A DNA stretch of 64,000 nucleotides, taken from Fibrobacteria bacterium AD312 (GTDB taxonomy: Bacteria; Fibrobacterota; Fibrobacteria; Fibrobacterales; Fibrobacteraceae). Under the pieces are notes generated by a model. That model saw nothing but the letters and a program-made list of their open reading frames with translations, was not told where the DNA came from and did not search any database. Where the stretch lies: NCBI GenBank assembly GCA_001462345.1, contig LIUM01000026.1, forward strand, positions 1-64,000, in the 5' to 3' direction. The position numbers were made by a program, and so were the translations under genes. How positions within the stretch are numbered: the first letter of the stretch is position 1; every line of letters begins with the position of its first letter. This document shows, piece by piece, positions 56,200 to 64,000 of this stretch.

Positions 56200-57888
56200 T
56201 TAACGAGAAAGCGTTTTATAACGAATAGGCTTTGGATTTTCAGCGTCTTCACCTAAGCGTTTGCGGCGATCAGCCTCATATTCGCTCCAGTTTCCTTCAA
56301 ACCAAACGACTTTTGAATTACCTTCGAAAGCTAAAATATGAGTGGCAATTCGATCTAAGAACCAACGGTCATGCGAAATAATCACAGCACAACCAGCAAA
56401 ACGTAGAACCGCTTGTTCCAAAGCCTGAAGTGTTTCCACATCCAAGTCATTTGTCGGTTCATCCAAGAACAACAAGTTCCCTGGTTTTTGAAGGTTTTTT
56501 GCCATTAAAACACGATTGCGTTCACCACCAGATAAAATGGAGAGTTTTTTCTGTTGGTCTGCTCCCGTAAAGTTAAATAAGCCGCAATAAGCACGACCAT
56601 TCATTTTTCTTTCTCCAAGAACAATCTCATCTCGCGCATCAGTGATTGTTTCCCAAACCGTTTTAGAATCATCTAAACTATCACGTCCTTGTTCCATCGA
56701 AATGATTTCAACGGTTTCACCAATTTTTAATTCGCCAGCATCTGGTTTTTCAGTCCCAGTCACTAGTTTAAATAATGTCGTTTTACCAGCTCCATTGGGG
56801 CCAATCACGCCGACAATTCCAGATCTAGGAAGTGTAAACGATAAATCATCAAATAAAAGTTTATCACCAAATGCTTTACGGAGGCCATTGGCTTCAATTA
56901 CCTTATCGCCAAGACGCTTCCCATTTGGAATGGCAATTTGAGCCACCTTAATCTGTTCACGCTGATCTGCAGCAAGTAATTCCTCGTATGCTTTAAGACG
57001 CGCTTTACTTTTAGCCTGACGAGCTTTTGGACTTTGCTTAACCCATTCTTGTTCTCGAGCAAGTCGTTTTTGACGATCTGATTCGCCCTTTTCTTCATTT
57101 TTCATGCGGTCTAATTTTTGATCAATCCATTCCGCATAATTACCTTGCCATGGAATTCCACGACCACGATCAATTTCTAAAATCCAATTAGTGACATTAT
57201 CCAGAAAATAACGGTCATGAGTGACCAAAATAACAGAACCTTTGTAATCTTTTAAGTGACGTTCAAGCCAAGCAACGGATTCGGCGTCTAAATGGTTCGT
57301 AGGTTCATCTAAAAGCAGTAAATCGGGTTCTTCCAGAAGCAACCGACAAAGAGCCACCCGTCTTTTTTCTCCACCCGAAAGATGAGTGACTGGAGAATCT
57401 CCTGGAGGGCAACGAAGTGCATCCATTGCAATTTCAATATTTCTTTCAAGACTCCAAAGATCTTGAGCGTCAATGATATCTTGAAGTTTGCCTTGTTCTT
57501 CCATTAGACGATTCATTTCATCATCGGACAACTCTTCTGCAAAACGCATGGATATTTCATTGAAAGAATCTAAAATGGCTTGTTTTTTCTGTACAGCAAG
57601 CATCACATTTTCTTTAACCGTGAGATTTGGATCTAATTGAGGCTCTTGAGGTAGATACCCTGCTGTACGCCCTGGTTCAATCCAAGCTTCCCCCTGAAAT
57701 TCCTTATCAATCCCAGCCATAATACGTAATAGAGTGGATTTTCCAGAACCATTAGGCCCAATAATGCCAATTTTAGCCCCATAGAAAAAACTTAAAGAAA
57801 TATCTTTCAATACTTCCTTATGAGGAGGATACAGTTTAGTCATCCTGTGCATATAAAAAATAAACTTCTCTGCTGTTTTTTCTGCCAT
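56200..57888 (-). CDS. ettA: Energy-dependent translational throttle protein EttA
   Basis: ABC-F ATPase that binds the ribosomal E site and couples translation to the ATP/ADP ratio. Two ABC domains each have Walker A (GPNGSGKST, GPNGAGKTT), signature (LSGGEKRRVAL, LSGGERNRVLM) and Walker B with catalytic glutamate (LLLLDEPTNHLD, LLFLDEPTNDLD). The opening FIFYMHRMTKLYPPHKEVLK and 562 residues match E. coli EttA (555), and the long arm insertion in domain one plus the interdomain linker (KQSPKARQAKSKARL) are present. ATG 57888 starts MAEKTAEKF. Transcribed alone. Confidence 0.95.
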   Translation of the reverse strand: MAEKTAEKFIFYMHRMTKLYPPHKEVLKDISLSFFYGAKIGIIGPNGSGKSTLLRIMAGIDKEFQGEAWIEPGRTAGYLPQEPQLDPNLTVKENVMLAVQKKQAILDSFNEISMRFAEELSDDEMNRLMEEQGKLQDIIDAQDLWSLERNIEIAMDALRCPPGDSPVTHLSGGEKRRVALCRLLLEEPDLLLLDEPTNHLDAESVAWLERHLKDYKGSVILVTHDRYFLDNVTNWILEIDRGRGIPWQGNYAEWIDQKLDRMKNEEKGESDRQKRLAREQEWVKQSPKARQAKSKARLKAYEELLAADQREQIKVAQIAIPNGKRLGDKVIEANGLRKAFGDKLLFDDLSFTLPRSGIVGVIGPNGAGKTTLFKLVTGTEKPDAGELKIGETVEIISMEQGRDSLDDSKTVWETITDARDEIVLGERKMNGRAYCGLFNFTGADQQKKLSILSGGERNRVLMAKNLQKPGNLLFLDEPTNDLDVETLQALEQAVLRFAGCAVIISHDRWFLDRIATHILAFEGNSKVVWFEGNWSEYEADRRKRLGEDAENPKPIRYKTLSR

Positions 57889-58042
57889 GTCAAAATCCTG
57901 TAAAAAGAAAGAATTATTACAGGTAAAGATAACAAAGATTAGCTCTAAAGTTTTTAGAACCTAAAATATAGAGAGGAAAAACATTTTAATCGTGGCTCAT
58001 TTAGAATAAATCTTTTATATTAAAAGACTAAAGAGGCAAGCT

Positions 58043-59761
58043 ATGGAAAACCCAAAAAATTCAATTAATCATTTTTTAAAAGAAAAACACTCTTCTAACG
58101 AATTGAAAGATTCTTTATTTAAAGCCGCAGAAGCAGCTCTTATGGAAGGCTGGACATACATGGAGGCCGCTTTTCAACTGGGCAGTAAAGCTCAAGAAGA
58201 AGGTCTTTCCGAAGAAGAATCCGAATCCATTATTCGAAGAGCCTTTGCCTCTGACAAAAGAGCTAAAGAAAGAATGGCAGAACCTGCAGAAAACAATGTA
58301 GGTTCTGCACAACAAGCGCCTCAAACAACACATGCTTCTCCTAGATATAATTCTGGAATGGTGCCCCTAGATCAAGTCCTCGCGATGGGGTTAGATACTC
58401 AATCCATTGAATTACTTCAAAATCATCGTATTGATCCCGAAGCTCTTTCTATTCCATGGCCTTCCACCGACTGGCGAAAAGATTTAGCCAAATTAGTCGA
58501 AGTCGCCTTCGATCCAGAAGAGACTATAGACTTTAAAATGTCTAACACGCCCGAAGCAACATCAGAAAAAATAAGTAATATAGCGAATCAGTCTGATGCA
58601 ATAAAAAAGATCATGAAAAGTTTAGATGGTCCAGAAGGGGCTTTGATTAGTATCAATGCCACAAAAGGTGGGCCAAGTGCTACCAATGAAAGTTTCCGCT
58701 ATCGTTATGTCGTGGTGGATAATCCTAAAATGAGCCTTGCAAAACAACTCGCTTATTATAAAGCTCTCAATCTACCTTGTATTGCACTTGTGAATACAGG
58801 AGCAAACTCTGTACAAGCATGGGTTAAAATTAACGCGAATGACCTAGAAGAATACAACGAACGTGTTGATTTTTTATTTTCCACCCTAGAAGAACAAGGC
58901 TTTCCTGTCAATGCCTCCAATAAAAATGCGAATCAAATGGTGCGCATGCCTGGTGTTCTTAGAAATGGAAAACAACAGTACTTAATAGGCTTAGAACAAG
59001 GCGCCAAAAATTTCACTGAATGGAAAGAATGGGTGGAATACTGTCTTGACGGCAAGCCTCTTATTGAACTGGCAAGCGATAGCGAAAAGCCACCAAAGAA
59101 AGATGACCCCATTATCCAAAGTGCCCTACGCACAGGCGAATTTTTACTTTTAACTGCTCCACAAAAAGCAGGAAAATCATTTGCTTTGCTGGACTTAGCT
59201 CTATCTCTTTGTTATGGTGAAGAATGGCTAGGATCTAGCACAACATCAAACGATGTTTTATTTATTAATTTCGAATTTACAAAAGCCACTTTCTTAAATC
59301 GACTTCATTTAATTGCAAATAAAAGAAACATTCCTGCCACCACATCAAAACTGGGGTTCTTAAATCTCAGAGGAATGACTTTATCGCCTTTAGAAATAGC
59401 TCAATTAATCGCCAAGAGAATTGAAGGAGCGAAAAAACTGGAGAACCATGATTACAAAGTAGTGATTATTGATCCAATTGCCTCAGTCTTGCATAACCCG
59501 AAGGCCATGAGAACAACAGGACCATCACATCAAATACTAATGCAAATGGTAGATACAATCATCGCTTTAACAGGAAGTGCCGTTGTCACTGCAAGCAATA
59601 TTGATGAATTTCCATACTTAGAAACTCATGCCGATAGCGTTATTTCCCTTAATCCTATGGATGGTTGCCCTAACGTGTTCCAAATTCAAGGTACTTTTAG
59701 AGAGTTTCCTCCATTCCTTGCCAAAGAATGTTCTTGGATTTTTCCTAGATTTGTAGTCTAA
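58043..59761 (+). CDS. Primase-like / RecA-like ATPase fusion, replication-type
   Basis: Not a named family to me, but parts are readable. Residues about 15-75 hold two helical repeats with LSEEESESIIRRAF as in primase C-terminal domains. About 190-330 resembles an archaeo-eukaryotic-primase fold: YRYVVVDNPKMSLAKQLAYY, VNTGANSVQAWVKI and NQMVRMPGVLRNGKQQ match the SGGKS-W and RLPG-R-KQ patterns of that group. About 345-572 is a RecA-like ATPase of the RepA/AAA_25 type, with Walker A APQKAGKS (K378), Walker B VVIIDPIASVL, and a terminal ADSVISL-FREFPP element. This layout is typical of replication proteins of plasmids and integrated elements, but no integrase or repeat is nearby. ATG 58043 has AGAGG seven bases before it. 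One base separates it from the next gene. Confidence 0.75.
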   Translation: MENPKNSINHFLKEKHSSNELKDSLFKAAEAALMEGWTYMEAAFQLGSKAQEEGLSEEESESIIRRAFASDKRAKERMAEPAENNVGSAQQAPQTTHASPRYNSGMVPLDQVLAMGLDTQSIELLQNHRIDPEALSIPWPSTDWRKDLAKLVEVAFDPEETIDFKMSNTPEATSEKISNIANQSDAIKKIMKSLDGPEGALISINATKGGPSATNESFRYRYVVVDNPKMSLAKQLAYYKALNLPCIALVNTGANSVQAWVKINANDLEEYNERVDFLFSTLEEQGFPVNASNKNANQMVRMPGVLRNGKQQYLIGLEQGAKNFTEWKEWVEYCLDGKPLIELASDSEKPPKKDDPIIQSALRTGEFLLLTAPQKAGKSFALLDLALSLCYGEEWLGSSTTSNDVLFINFEFTKATFLNRLHLIANKRNIPATTSKLGFLNLRGMTLSPLEIAQLIAKRIEGAKKLENHDYKVVIIDPIASVLHNPKAMRTTGPSHQILMQMVDTIIALTGSAVVTASNIDEFPYLETHADSVISLNPMDGCPNVFQIQGTFREFPPFLAKECSWIFPRFVV

Positions 59762-59762
59762 A

Positions 59763-60977
59763 ATGAAAACACCTATAGAATCATCTACAAAAAAAGACCT
59801 CTTACTGGATTGGGTCAAGAAAGAAAAAATCCCTGGTAAAATTCAAGCTTGGTATTCTCTAGAATCTGAAAATATCCACTCTGATTTTCGTATAATTCAG
59901 ACGCAACAAGGCTCTCAACAAAAGCTCTTGATTGAGCCACCTGTTCCTAACATGCCTACGCCTGAAATGGTTCAGAAAATATACGACCAACTTCACAAAG
60001 AGCATTTACATATTTTAAAAAAAGCGCTGATTCAAATGTGGATTCGAGCTTCTGGTCAAGGTCAATTTGGCATTTTGATTCAAGCCAATTTAAGAAGTGC
60101 TATTACAACCAAAGCATATAAAAGTTTTGTCTCTTTTCTCGAACGATCATTTCCAGAAATCATCAGTTGCAATCATATTCAAACAAATCCATTTACTCTT
60201 TTTGATCCGTCCAAAAATGCAAGACCTATAAGAATAGATCTAAAAAATGATTTTGGAAATTCCTATTTACCTATTGGGAACACTCCCTTTTCATATCATA
60301 TTTTAGACTGGACGCCCAAATGTAAAACAGCTTGGATTAATCTTCCAGAAAGAATAAAAGATTTTATTCATCCAAATGCAGAAGACCGTTTTCTTGAATT
60401 TCATGCAAGTAGTGGCTTTCTTGGTGCAAGCCTATCTCCTTTCTTTAAAACCATAGATAGCGTTGACATGTTTGACTCCGCAAAACAAATGTCCATTAAA
60501 AATGCACATCATTTGCCAAAAGCAAATATGACAGTCCATCGTGAACGCCTTAGTGAAAAATGGATTCGTTCCTTTTTTAATCTTTCTGAAAACGAAGGAA
60601 AATGGACGATTCTATTTAATCCTCCTGCAGGAGAAGCTCTCCCAACGGGTGTCATAATGGCTACAGCCAAAGCTCGTCCAGAAAGAATTCTCTTTATTTC
60701 CTCTAATTTAATGGAAGCCGCAAAAGAAATAAAAAGATTTAGAAGAGAAGGCTATATGTTAAGAAAAGCCCTCCCAATGGATTTAGAACCAGGAAGCAAA
60801 TCATTTGAAGTCTTGTTTTTATTTGTACCTGATCGGGCTGGTATTTTAGGTGACAAAAAAAGTTTTACACCTAAAAAAGAGCAAAAAATCACTTCTAAGC
60901 CTAAAAAAGACATAAAAAATGAAGATTTTCCTCATTTTATCCAAAGGAAAAAAACTTCTTTCTCTAGAAAAGATTAA
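59763..60977 (+). CDS. Degenerate TrmA/RlmD-family methyltransferase (likely pseudoenzyme)
   Basis: The C-terminal half aligns well by eye with RlmD/TrmA uracil-C5 methyltransferases. PERILFISSNLMEAAKE corresponds to their RIVYVSCNPATLARD, but the catalytic cysteine is serine (S314). Motif IV DPPR is NPPA in LFNPPAGEAL, and the glycine-rich SAM motif (FCGxGxF in relatives) is FHASSGFLG. The base-equivalent glutamate of the HxE segment is kept (SFEVLFLF). N-terminal iron-sulfur cysteines and a TRAM domain are absent. It is 404 residues with a lysine-rich tail, and begins 1 base after the primase-like gene. Loss of the nucleophile argues against uracil-C5 methylation; it may have become an RNA/DNA-binding partner. 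Confidence 0.75.
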   Translation: MKTPIESSTKKDLLLDWVKKEKIPGKIQAWYSLESENIHSDFRIIQTQQGSQQKLLIEPPVPNMPTPEMVQKIYDQLHKEHLHILKKALIQMWIRASGQGQFGILIQANLRSAITTKAYKSFVSFLERSFPEIISCNHIQTNPFTLFDPSKNARPIRIDLKNDFGNSYLPIGNTPFSYHILDWTPKCKTAWINLPERIKDFIHPNAEDRFLEFHASSGFLGASLSPFFKTIDSVDMFDSAKQMSIKNAHHLPKANMTVHRERLSEKWIRSFFNLSENEGKWTILFNPPAGEALPTGVIMATAKARPERILFISSNLMEAAKEIKRFRREGYMLRKALPMDLEPGSKSFEVLFLFVPDRAGILGDKKSFTPKKEQKITSKPKKDIKNEDFPHFIQRKKTSFSRKD

Positions 60978-60984
60978 ATTACAA

Positions 60985-61013
60985 TGTAACCTCTTATTAT
61001 ATAACGAGTTACA
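60985..61013. promoter_or_regulatory. 29-bp dyad upstream of the LysM gene
   Basis: TGTAAC-ctc-TTAT-tat-ATAA-cga-GTTACA is symmetric about its centre (61 to 89 percent matched depending on counting the spacer pairs; outer 6 and inner 4 bases pair exactly). It lies 16 bases before the LysM start, 8 bases after the previous stop. It could be an operator or a leader hairpin. Confidence 0.35.
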
Positions 61014-61028
61014 AAAGGTAAGCTGAAA

Positions 61029-62192
61029 ATGAATCAAATGAAACTCTTAACCCTGATGCTTGGATTAACAGCGCTAGTCACGGGAGCCTATTTTGTAAAA
61101 AAAGGCGATACCTTATGGGATTTGAGCGGCACCTTCTTTAATGACCCATTTGCCTGGCCAGATTTATGGGAAAACAATCGGCATATCGAAGACCCTCATT
61201 GGATTTATCCAGGAGACTCTATCTATATCGGCGAGCATGACACTGCTTCCGTTAAAGAATCTAAACCCGTAAACAAAAATCTTTGTACCTCAACTATTCC
61301 TGATTCTACTTTACCAAAAACAGTGGTTCCTGTCGGTTGTGATGAAAGTGATTCGAGAGGAGATCAATTTGAAAACATGCTTGGTAATTTAAGAAGCAAG
61401 TCAAAGATTAGTAAAAAGAAAAAAGCCTCTGACGAATACTTCTATCAGCAACGCCCAGAATCAAAGATTTTTAACGGGTATTACCAAGTCTTATCTCCAG
61501 ATATTTATACTCTTGATGAACTCAAAAATGATTCCAGCTGGTTTTCTGTTCAATCTGGAGAAATCAATTCCCCTCTTCTCCATCTACCTGAAAAAGAAAT
61601 TGTTGTAGGCATTGGATTGAAAGTCAATTCTAATTTGAAAAAAGGCGACTTAGTAGAAATTTGGCAAGCAAAGACCATTGAATACTTAAATCCAGAAACA
61701 AAGCAAACGGTACAAAATGCATTGCTTCAAATTGCAGGCTACGCCAAAATCACAGCCATTGGAGATACTCTTTCTAGAGCTATTTTAGTCCAAAATTTTA
61801 AAGAAATCAATATTGCAAAAAGTAAAGCCAAGCTTAAAGAGCCCTATTCAGCGATTAACGTAAAAGGATATAATCCAGTCAATGAAGTGAAGATGGATGA
61901 TATGGGTTACGTTCTTTATTCTATTGACCCCGCATTAATCATCGGTGCTTATTCTTATATCGTTATTAATAAGGGAACTTCATCAGGTTATAATACAGGG
62001 AATGGCATTGCTATCTGGGAAGAAGATTTATCTGATCCAGGGCTTCCTCCACGTCTTCTTGGCAGAGGCATTATCACTAGGTCTAAACAAAATCAAGCAG
62101 CTGTATTAATTAGAGAGATTTACTCTAATAATCGGCGCATTAAATTAGGTCATCGCATCTCATTAACTCACGAAGCTATTTTGGTTCAGTGA
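61029..62192 (+). CDS. Exported LysM-domain protein
   Basis: Envelope protein with an N-terminal signal or anchor (MKLLTLMLGLTALVTGA) directly followed by one LysM peptidoglycan-binding domain: YFVKKGDTLWDLSGTFFNDP to PGDSIYIG (about 20-65). After a polar linker (about 70-140, including a KKKKAS basic patch) comes a beta-rich domain of unknown type (about 150-385) with GYYQVLSPD, KKGDLVEIWQAKT and SGYNTGNGIAIWEED. LysM proteins of this kind often anchor or organise the cell wall. Either ATG 61029 or the one three codons later is possible. It follows the pseudo-methyltransferase gene by 51 bases and precedes a sensor kinase by 37. Confidence 0.85.
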   Translation: MNQMKLLTLMLGLTALVTGAYFVKKGDTLWDLSGTFFNDPFAWPDLWENNRHIEDPHWIYPGDSIYIGEHDTASVKESKPVNKNLCTSTIPDSTLPKTVVPVGCDESDSRGDQFENMLGNLRSKSKISKKKKASDEYFYQQRPESKIFNGYYQVLSPDIYTLDELKNDSSWFSVQSGEINSPLLHLPEKEIVVGIGLKVNSNLKKGDLVEIWQAKTIEYLNPETKQTVQNALLQIAGYAKITAIGDTLSRAILVQNFKEINIAKSKAKLKEPYSAINVKGYNPVNEVKMDDMGYVLYSIDPALIIGAYSYIVINKGTSSGYNTGNGIAIWEEDLSDPGLPPRLLGRGIITRSKQNQAAVLIREIYSNNRRIKLGHRISLTHEAILVQ

Positions 62193-62229
62193 GAAAAATG
62201 ACTGGCGAAGAATAATTTTTAGTGGACGT

Positions 62230-64000
62230 ATGAGGTTTTCTAGAAGTAACCCGATTCTCGTCGCTTTCTTTTTTGGGGGAATCATTCTCCCTACTGCTAT
62301 TCTTTCTGTTCTTAGCTTTCGTAACATCCAAAATGAAACATTCTTAGCCAAAAAAAACTTTGAAGAAAGCTTAAAATCATTTAAAAAAGAAGTCGAGAAC
62401 GTTGTTCAAAAAGAACAACGTAAAATATTACAAGAAACCAAAGCGGCCTCTCAATTTCTTTACGAACAGCCTCAAAATTTATTAGAGTTTGGAAACGCTT
62501 CTTCTTTTAAAAATGTTAACGGGCTTAGCGCCATCTTTCTTTTTAATAAAGAAACCATTGTTTATCCCAACATAGCCTCTCATTTTTATTATGAAAGTTC
62601 CAAATGGCCTCAAACCAATTATTCTTCTATTGAGCAACAACTATTTTTTGAAGAAATCAATAAAACAAATGAAGAAAAAGTAAAACTCGCCCGTTCCATT
62701 CGTTTGATGCAAAGCCCTTTTCAAACAAAAACAGAACAGGTACAAAACCTACTTGGGCTTCTTCGAAATTTCTATCAAAACAAAAAATATGATGAAGCGC
62801 TCCACATCATCTCATTATTACAACAACGCCCTAATCTTCAAAGCTATTTGCATTATCAATTAAGAGAATCACTTCAACTATTACACTTTGAAATTCTAGT
62901 GGAACTAAAAAGACATGAAGAAGCTCAGAATCTATGCTTATTAGAATTAAATCGTTTTTTACAACAGCCCCATATTAATGATATTAGTGCCACTCGGTAT
63001 TTTTTTGAAACCACTTTCAATCAAATTCTCTCCTTTGAACAATTAACACAAGAGACAAGAGAAGCCTTTTGGAATCTACGAGAAAACTTTAATCGTCAAT
63101 TAACTCATACTGAAATTCTCTACGAACATCTTCCCTTTTTCAAAAAAATCCTTTCAGATCATTTATCACCCAAAGAAGGCATTCTCTATCGTTTCGATGG
63201 AAATGATTTCTTTTTCAGAATGTCATACCCTTGGCTTTCTGGAGATCAAATCGTGATAGGGAAAATAAATATTGAAGCCTATGAAGCACGTATTCGATCT
63301 CAAATTCAAACCGTGGCAAGAGAGTGGAAAAATATTCCCTATACAATCACAAACGTAAATAACTCTATTCTTGTGGGTTCGATTCCAGAAAATGGAATGA
63401 TTTTAGAACAACAGATTTTAGGGCAAGACTTAAGCTGGACTTTAACTTTATATCAAAAAGATCAAAAAGAATTTCGTAAAGAAACCCGTCATAAAATGTT
63501 TTTATTATACGGACTAGTCAGCTTTTCTTTAATTACCGTATTATTTGGCTCATTCTTCATGTTCCGTTTTTTGATTCAAGAACGAAAACTTCTATTCATG
63601 AAATCCAATTTCTTATCTAGTGTATCTCATGAGCTAAAAACACCTCTAACCTCCATTAAAATGTTTGCCGAAATGATGGCGAAGGGACGTGTTCAAAAAC
63701 CAGAAAAAATACAAGAATATTCCTTGCTCATTGGAAAAGAATCCTCTCGTTTAGAAAATCTAATCGGGGCGATTTTAAGCTATACCCGAATGGAACATAC
63801 ATCCACGGCATTCAAATGGGAACGGTTTGATTTTGGGATTTGTGCTGAAACGGTTTACAATGCTCTTGTCGATATTGCTTTACAAAAACCCCTAGAAATA
63901 TCCTCTAGAATAGAAAAGAACCTTTTTGTAATGGGAGATTACACCTCTCTTTATAGTTTAATTCAGAATCTAATTGAAAATGCGATTAAATACACCAATT
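62230..64000 (+). CDS. Sensor histidine kinase, 3' end outside window
   Basis: Membrane sensor kinase, open to the window edge after 590 codons. A first transmembrane helix (about 8-28, NPILVAFFFGGIILPTAIL) and a second (about 420-440, FLLYGLVSFSLITVLFGSFF) bracket a roughly 390-residue, mostly helical extracytoplasmic domain with TPR-like stretches (NKKYDEALHIISLL, RHEEAQNLCLLELN). The HisKA domain has FLSSVSHELKTPLTSIKMF with the phospho-histidine, and the N box NLIENAIKYTN is the last thing visible. The ATPase end and any receiver are off the edge. ATG 62230 is preceded by GTGGA. It is probably co-transcribed with the LysM gene. Confidence 0.9.
   Translation, partial: MRFSRSNPILVAFFFGGIILPTAILSVLSFRNIQNETFLAKKNFEESLKSFKKEVENVVQKEQRKILQETKAASQFLYEQPQNLLEFGNASSFKNVNGLSAIFLFNKETIVYPNIASHFYYESSKWPQTNYSSIEQQLFFEEINKTNEEKVKLARSIRLMQSPFQTKTEQVQNLLGLLRNFYQNKKYDEALHIISLLQQRPNLQSYLHYQLRESLQLLHFEILVELKRHEEAQNLCLLELNRFLQQPHINDISATRYFFETTFNQILSFEQLTQETREAFWNLRENFNRQLTHTEILYEHLPFFKKILSDHLSPKEGILYRFDGNDFFFRMSYPWLSGDQIVIGKINIEAYEARIRSQIQTVAREWKNIPYTITNVNNSILVGSIPENGMILEQQILGQDLSWTLTLYQKDQKEFRKETRHKMFLLYGLVSFSLITVLFGSFFMFRFLIQERKLLFMKSNFLSSVSHELKTPLTSIKMFAEMMAKGRVQKPEKIQEYSLLIGKESSRLENLIGAILSYTRMEHTSTAFKWERFDFGICAETVYNALVDIALQKPLEISSRIEKNLFVMGDYTSLYSLIQNLIENAIKYTN

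Noticed and set aside
58043-60977. Prophage or integrated plasmid around the primase-like gene
   Set aside because: No integrase, tRNA attachment site, capsid, relaxase or partition gene lies nearby; flanking genes are ettA and envelope genes.

Overview
The window reads as chromosome from a member of the Fibrobacterota, most likely a Fibrobacter or close relative with AT-rich DNA (judged by eye, not computed). The signs are giant multi-domain family 9 cellulases with basic C-terminal tails, serine-rich linkers after lipoprotein signal peptides, a three-gene type B succinate dehydrogenase/fumarate reductase, type IV pilus retraction, TamA/TamB and parvulin-type outer-membrane biogenesis proteins, and absence of any phage, transposon or CRISPR locus.

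Layout. 1-14.5 kb (+): two tandem GH9 cellulases (the first cut by the window edge), then a hybrid sensor kinase and an NtrC-type sigma-54 activator. 14.5-19 kb: RlmI-like methyltransferase and NrdR on -, then a small membrane protein and HrpB helicase on +. 18.9-19.8 kb: a gene-free, repeat- and hairpin-rich stretch. 19.8-27 kb (-): lipoprotein, SDR protein, a divergent DnaA, an unknown 140-residue protein, a U32 (TrhP-like) protein and a Wzi-like barrel. 27.2-29.3 kb (+): a Cthe_2159-like beta-helix lipoprotein that may bind plant polysaccharide. 29.4-34.4 kb (-): citrate synthase, PilT, an acidic TPR protein with repeated short motifs, and a Trm112-like protein.

34.4-40.7 kb (-): three GT2 glycosyltransferases and a DUF2723 membrane protein, which together look like a polyprenyl-phosphate-sugar-dependent glycosylation route, possibly protein O-mannosylation. 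40.7-43.4 kb (-): nusB-ribH-ribBA-ribE. 43.6-47.7 kb (-): ndk-sdhC-sdhA-sdhB; in Fibrobacter such an enzyme is expected to run as fumarate reductase for succinate production. 47.8-56.1 kb: a parvulin-type lipoprotein (-) divergent from tamB-tamA (+). 56.2-57.9 kb (-): EttA. 58.0-64 kb (+): a primase-like/RecA-like ATPase fusion abutting a TrmA/RlmD homologue that has lost its catalytic cysteine, then a LysM protein and the start of a sensor kinase running off the edge.

The most unusual items are the primase/ATPase plus pseudo-methyltransferase pair, the structured repeat region at 18.9-19.8 kb, the glycosylation cluster with a GT2 to nucleotide-binding-domain fusion, the multivalent TPR protein beside PilT, and the DnaA with a shortened DNA-binding signature. 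All functional names come from motif recognition by reading; no database search was run.
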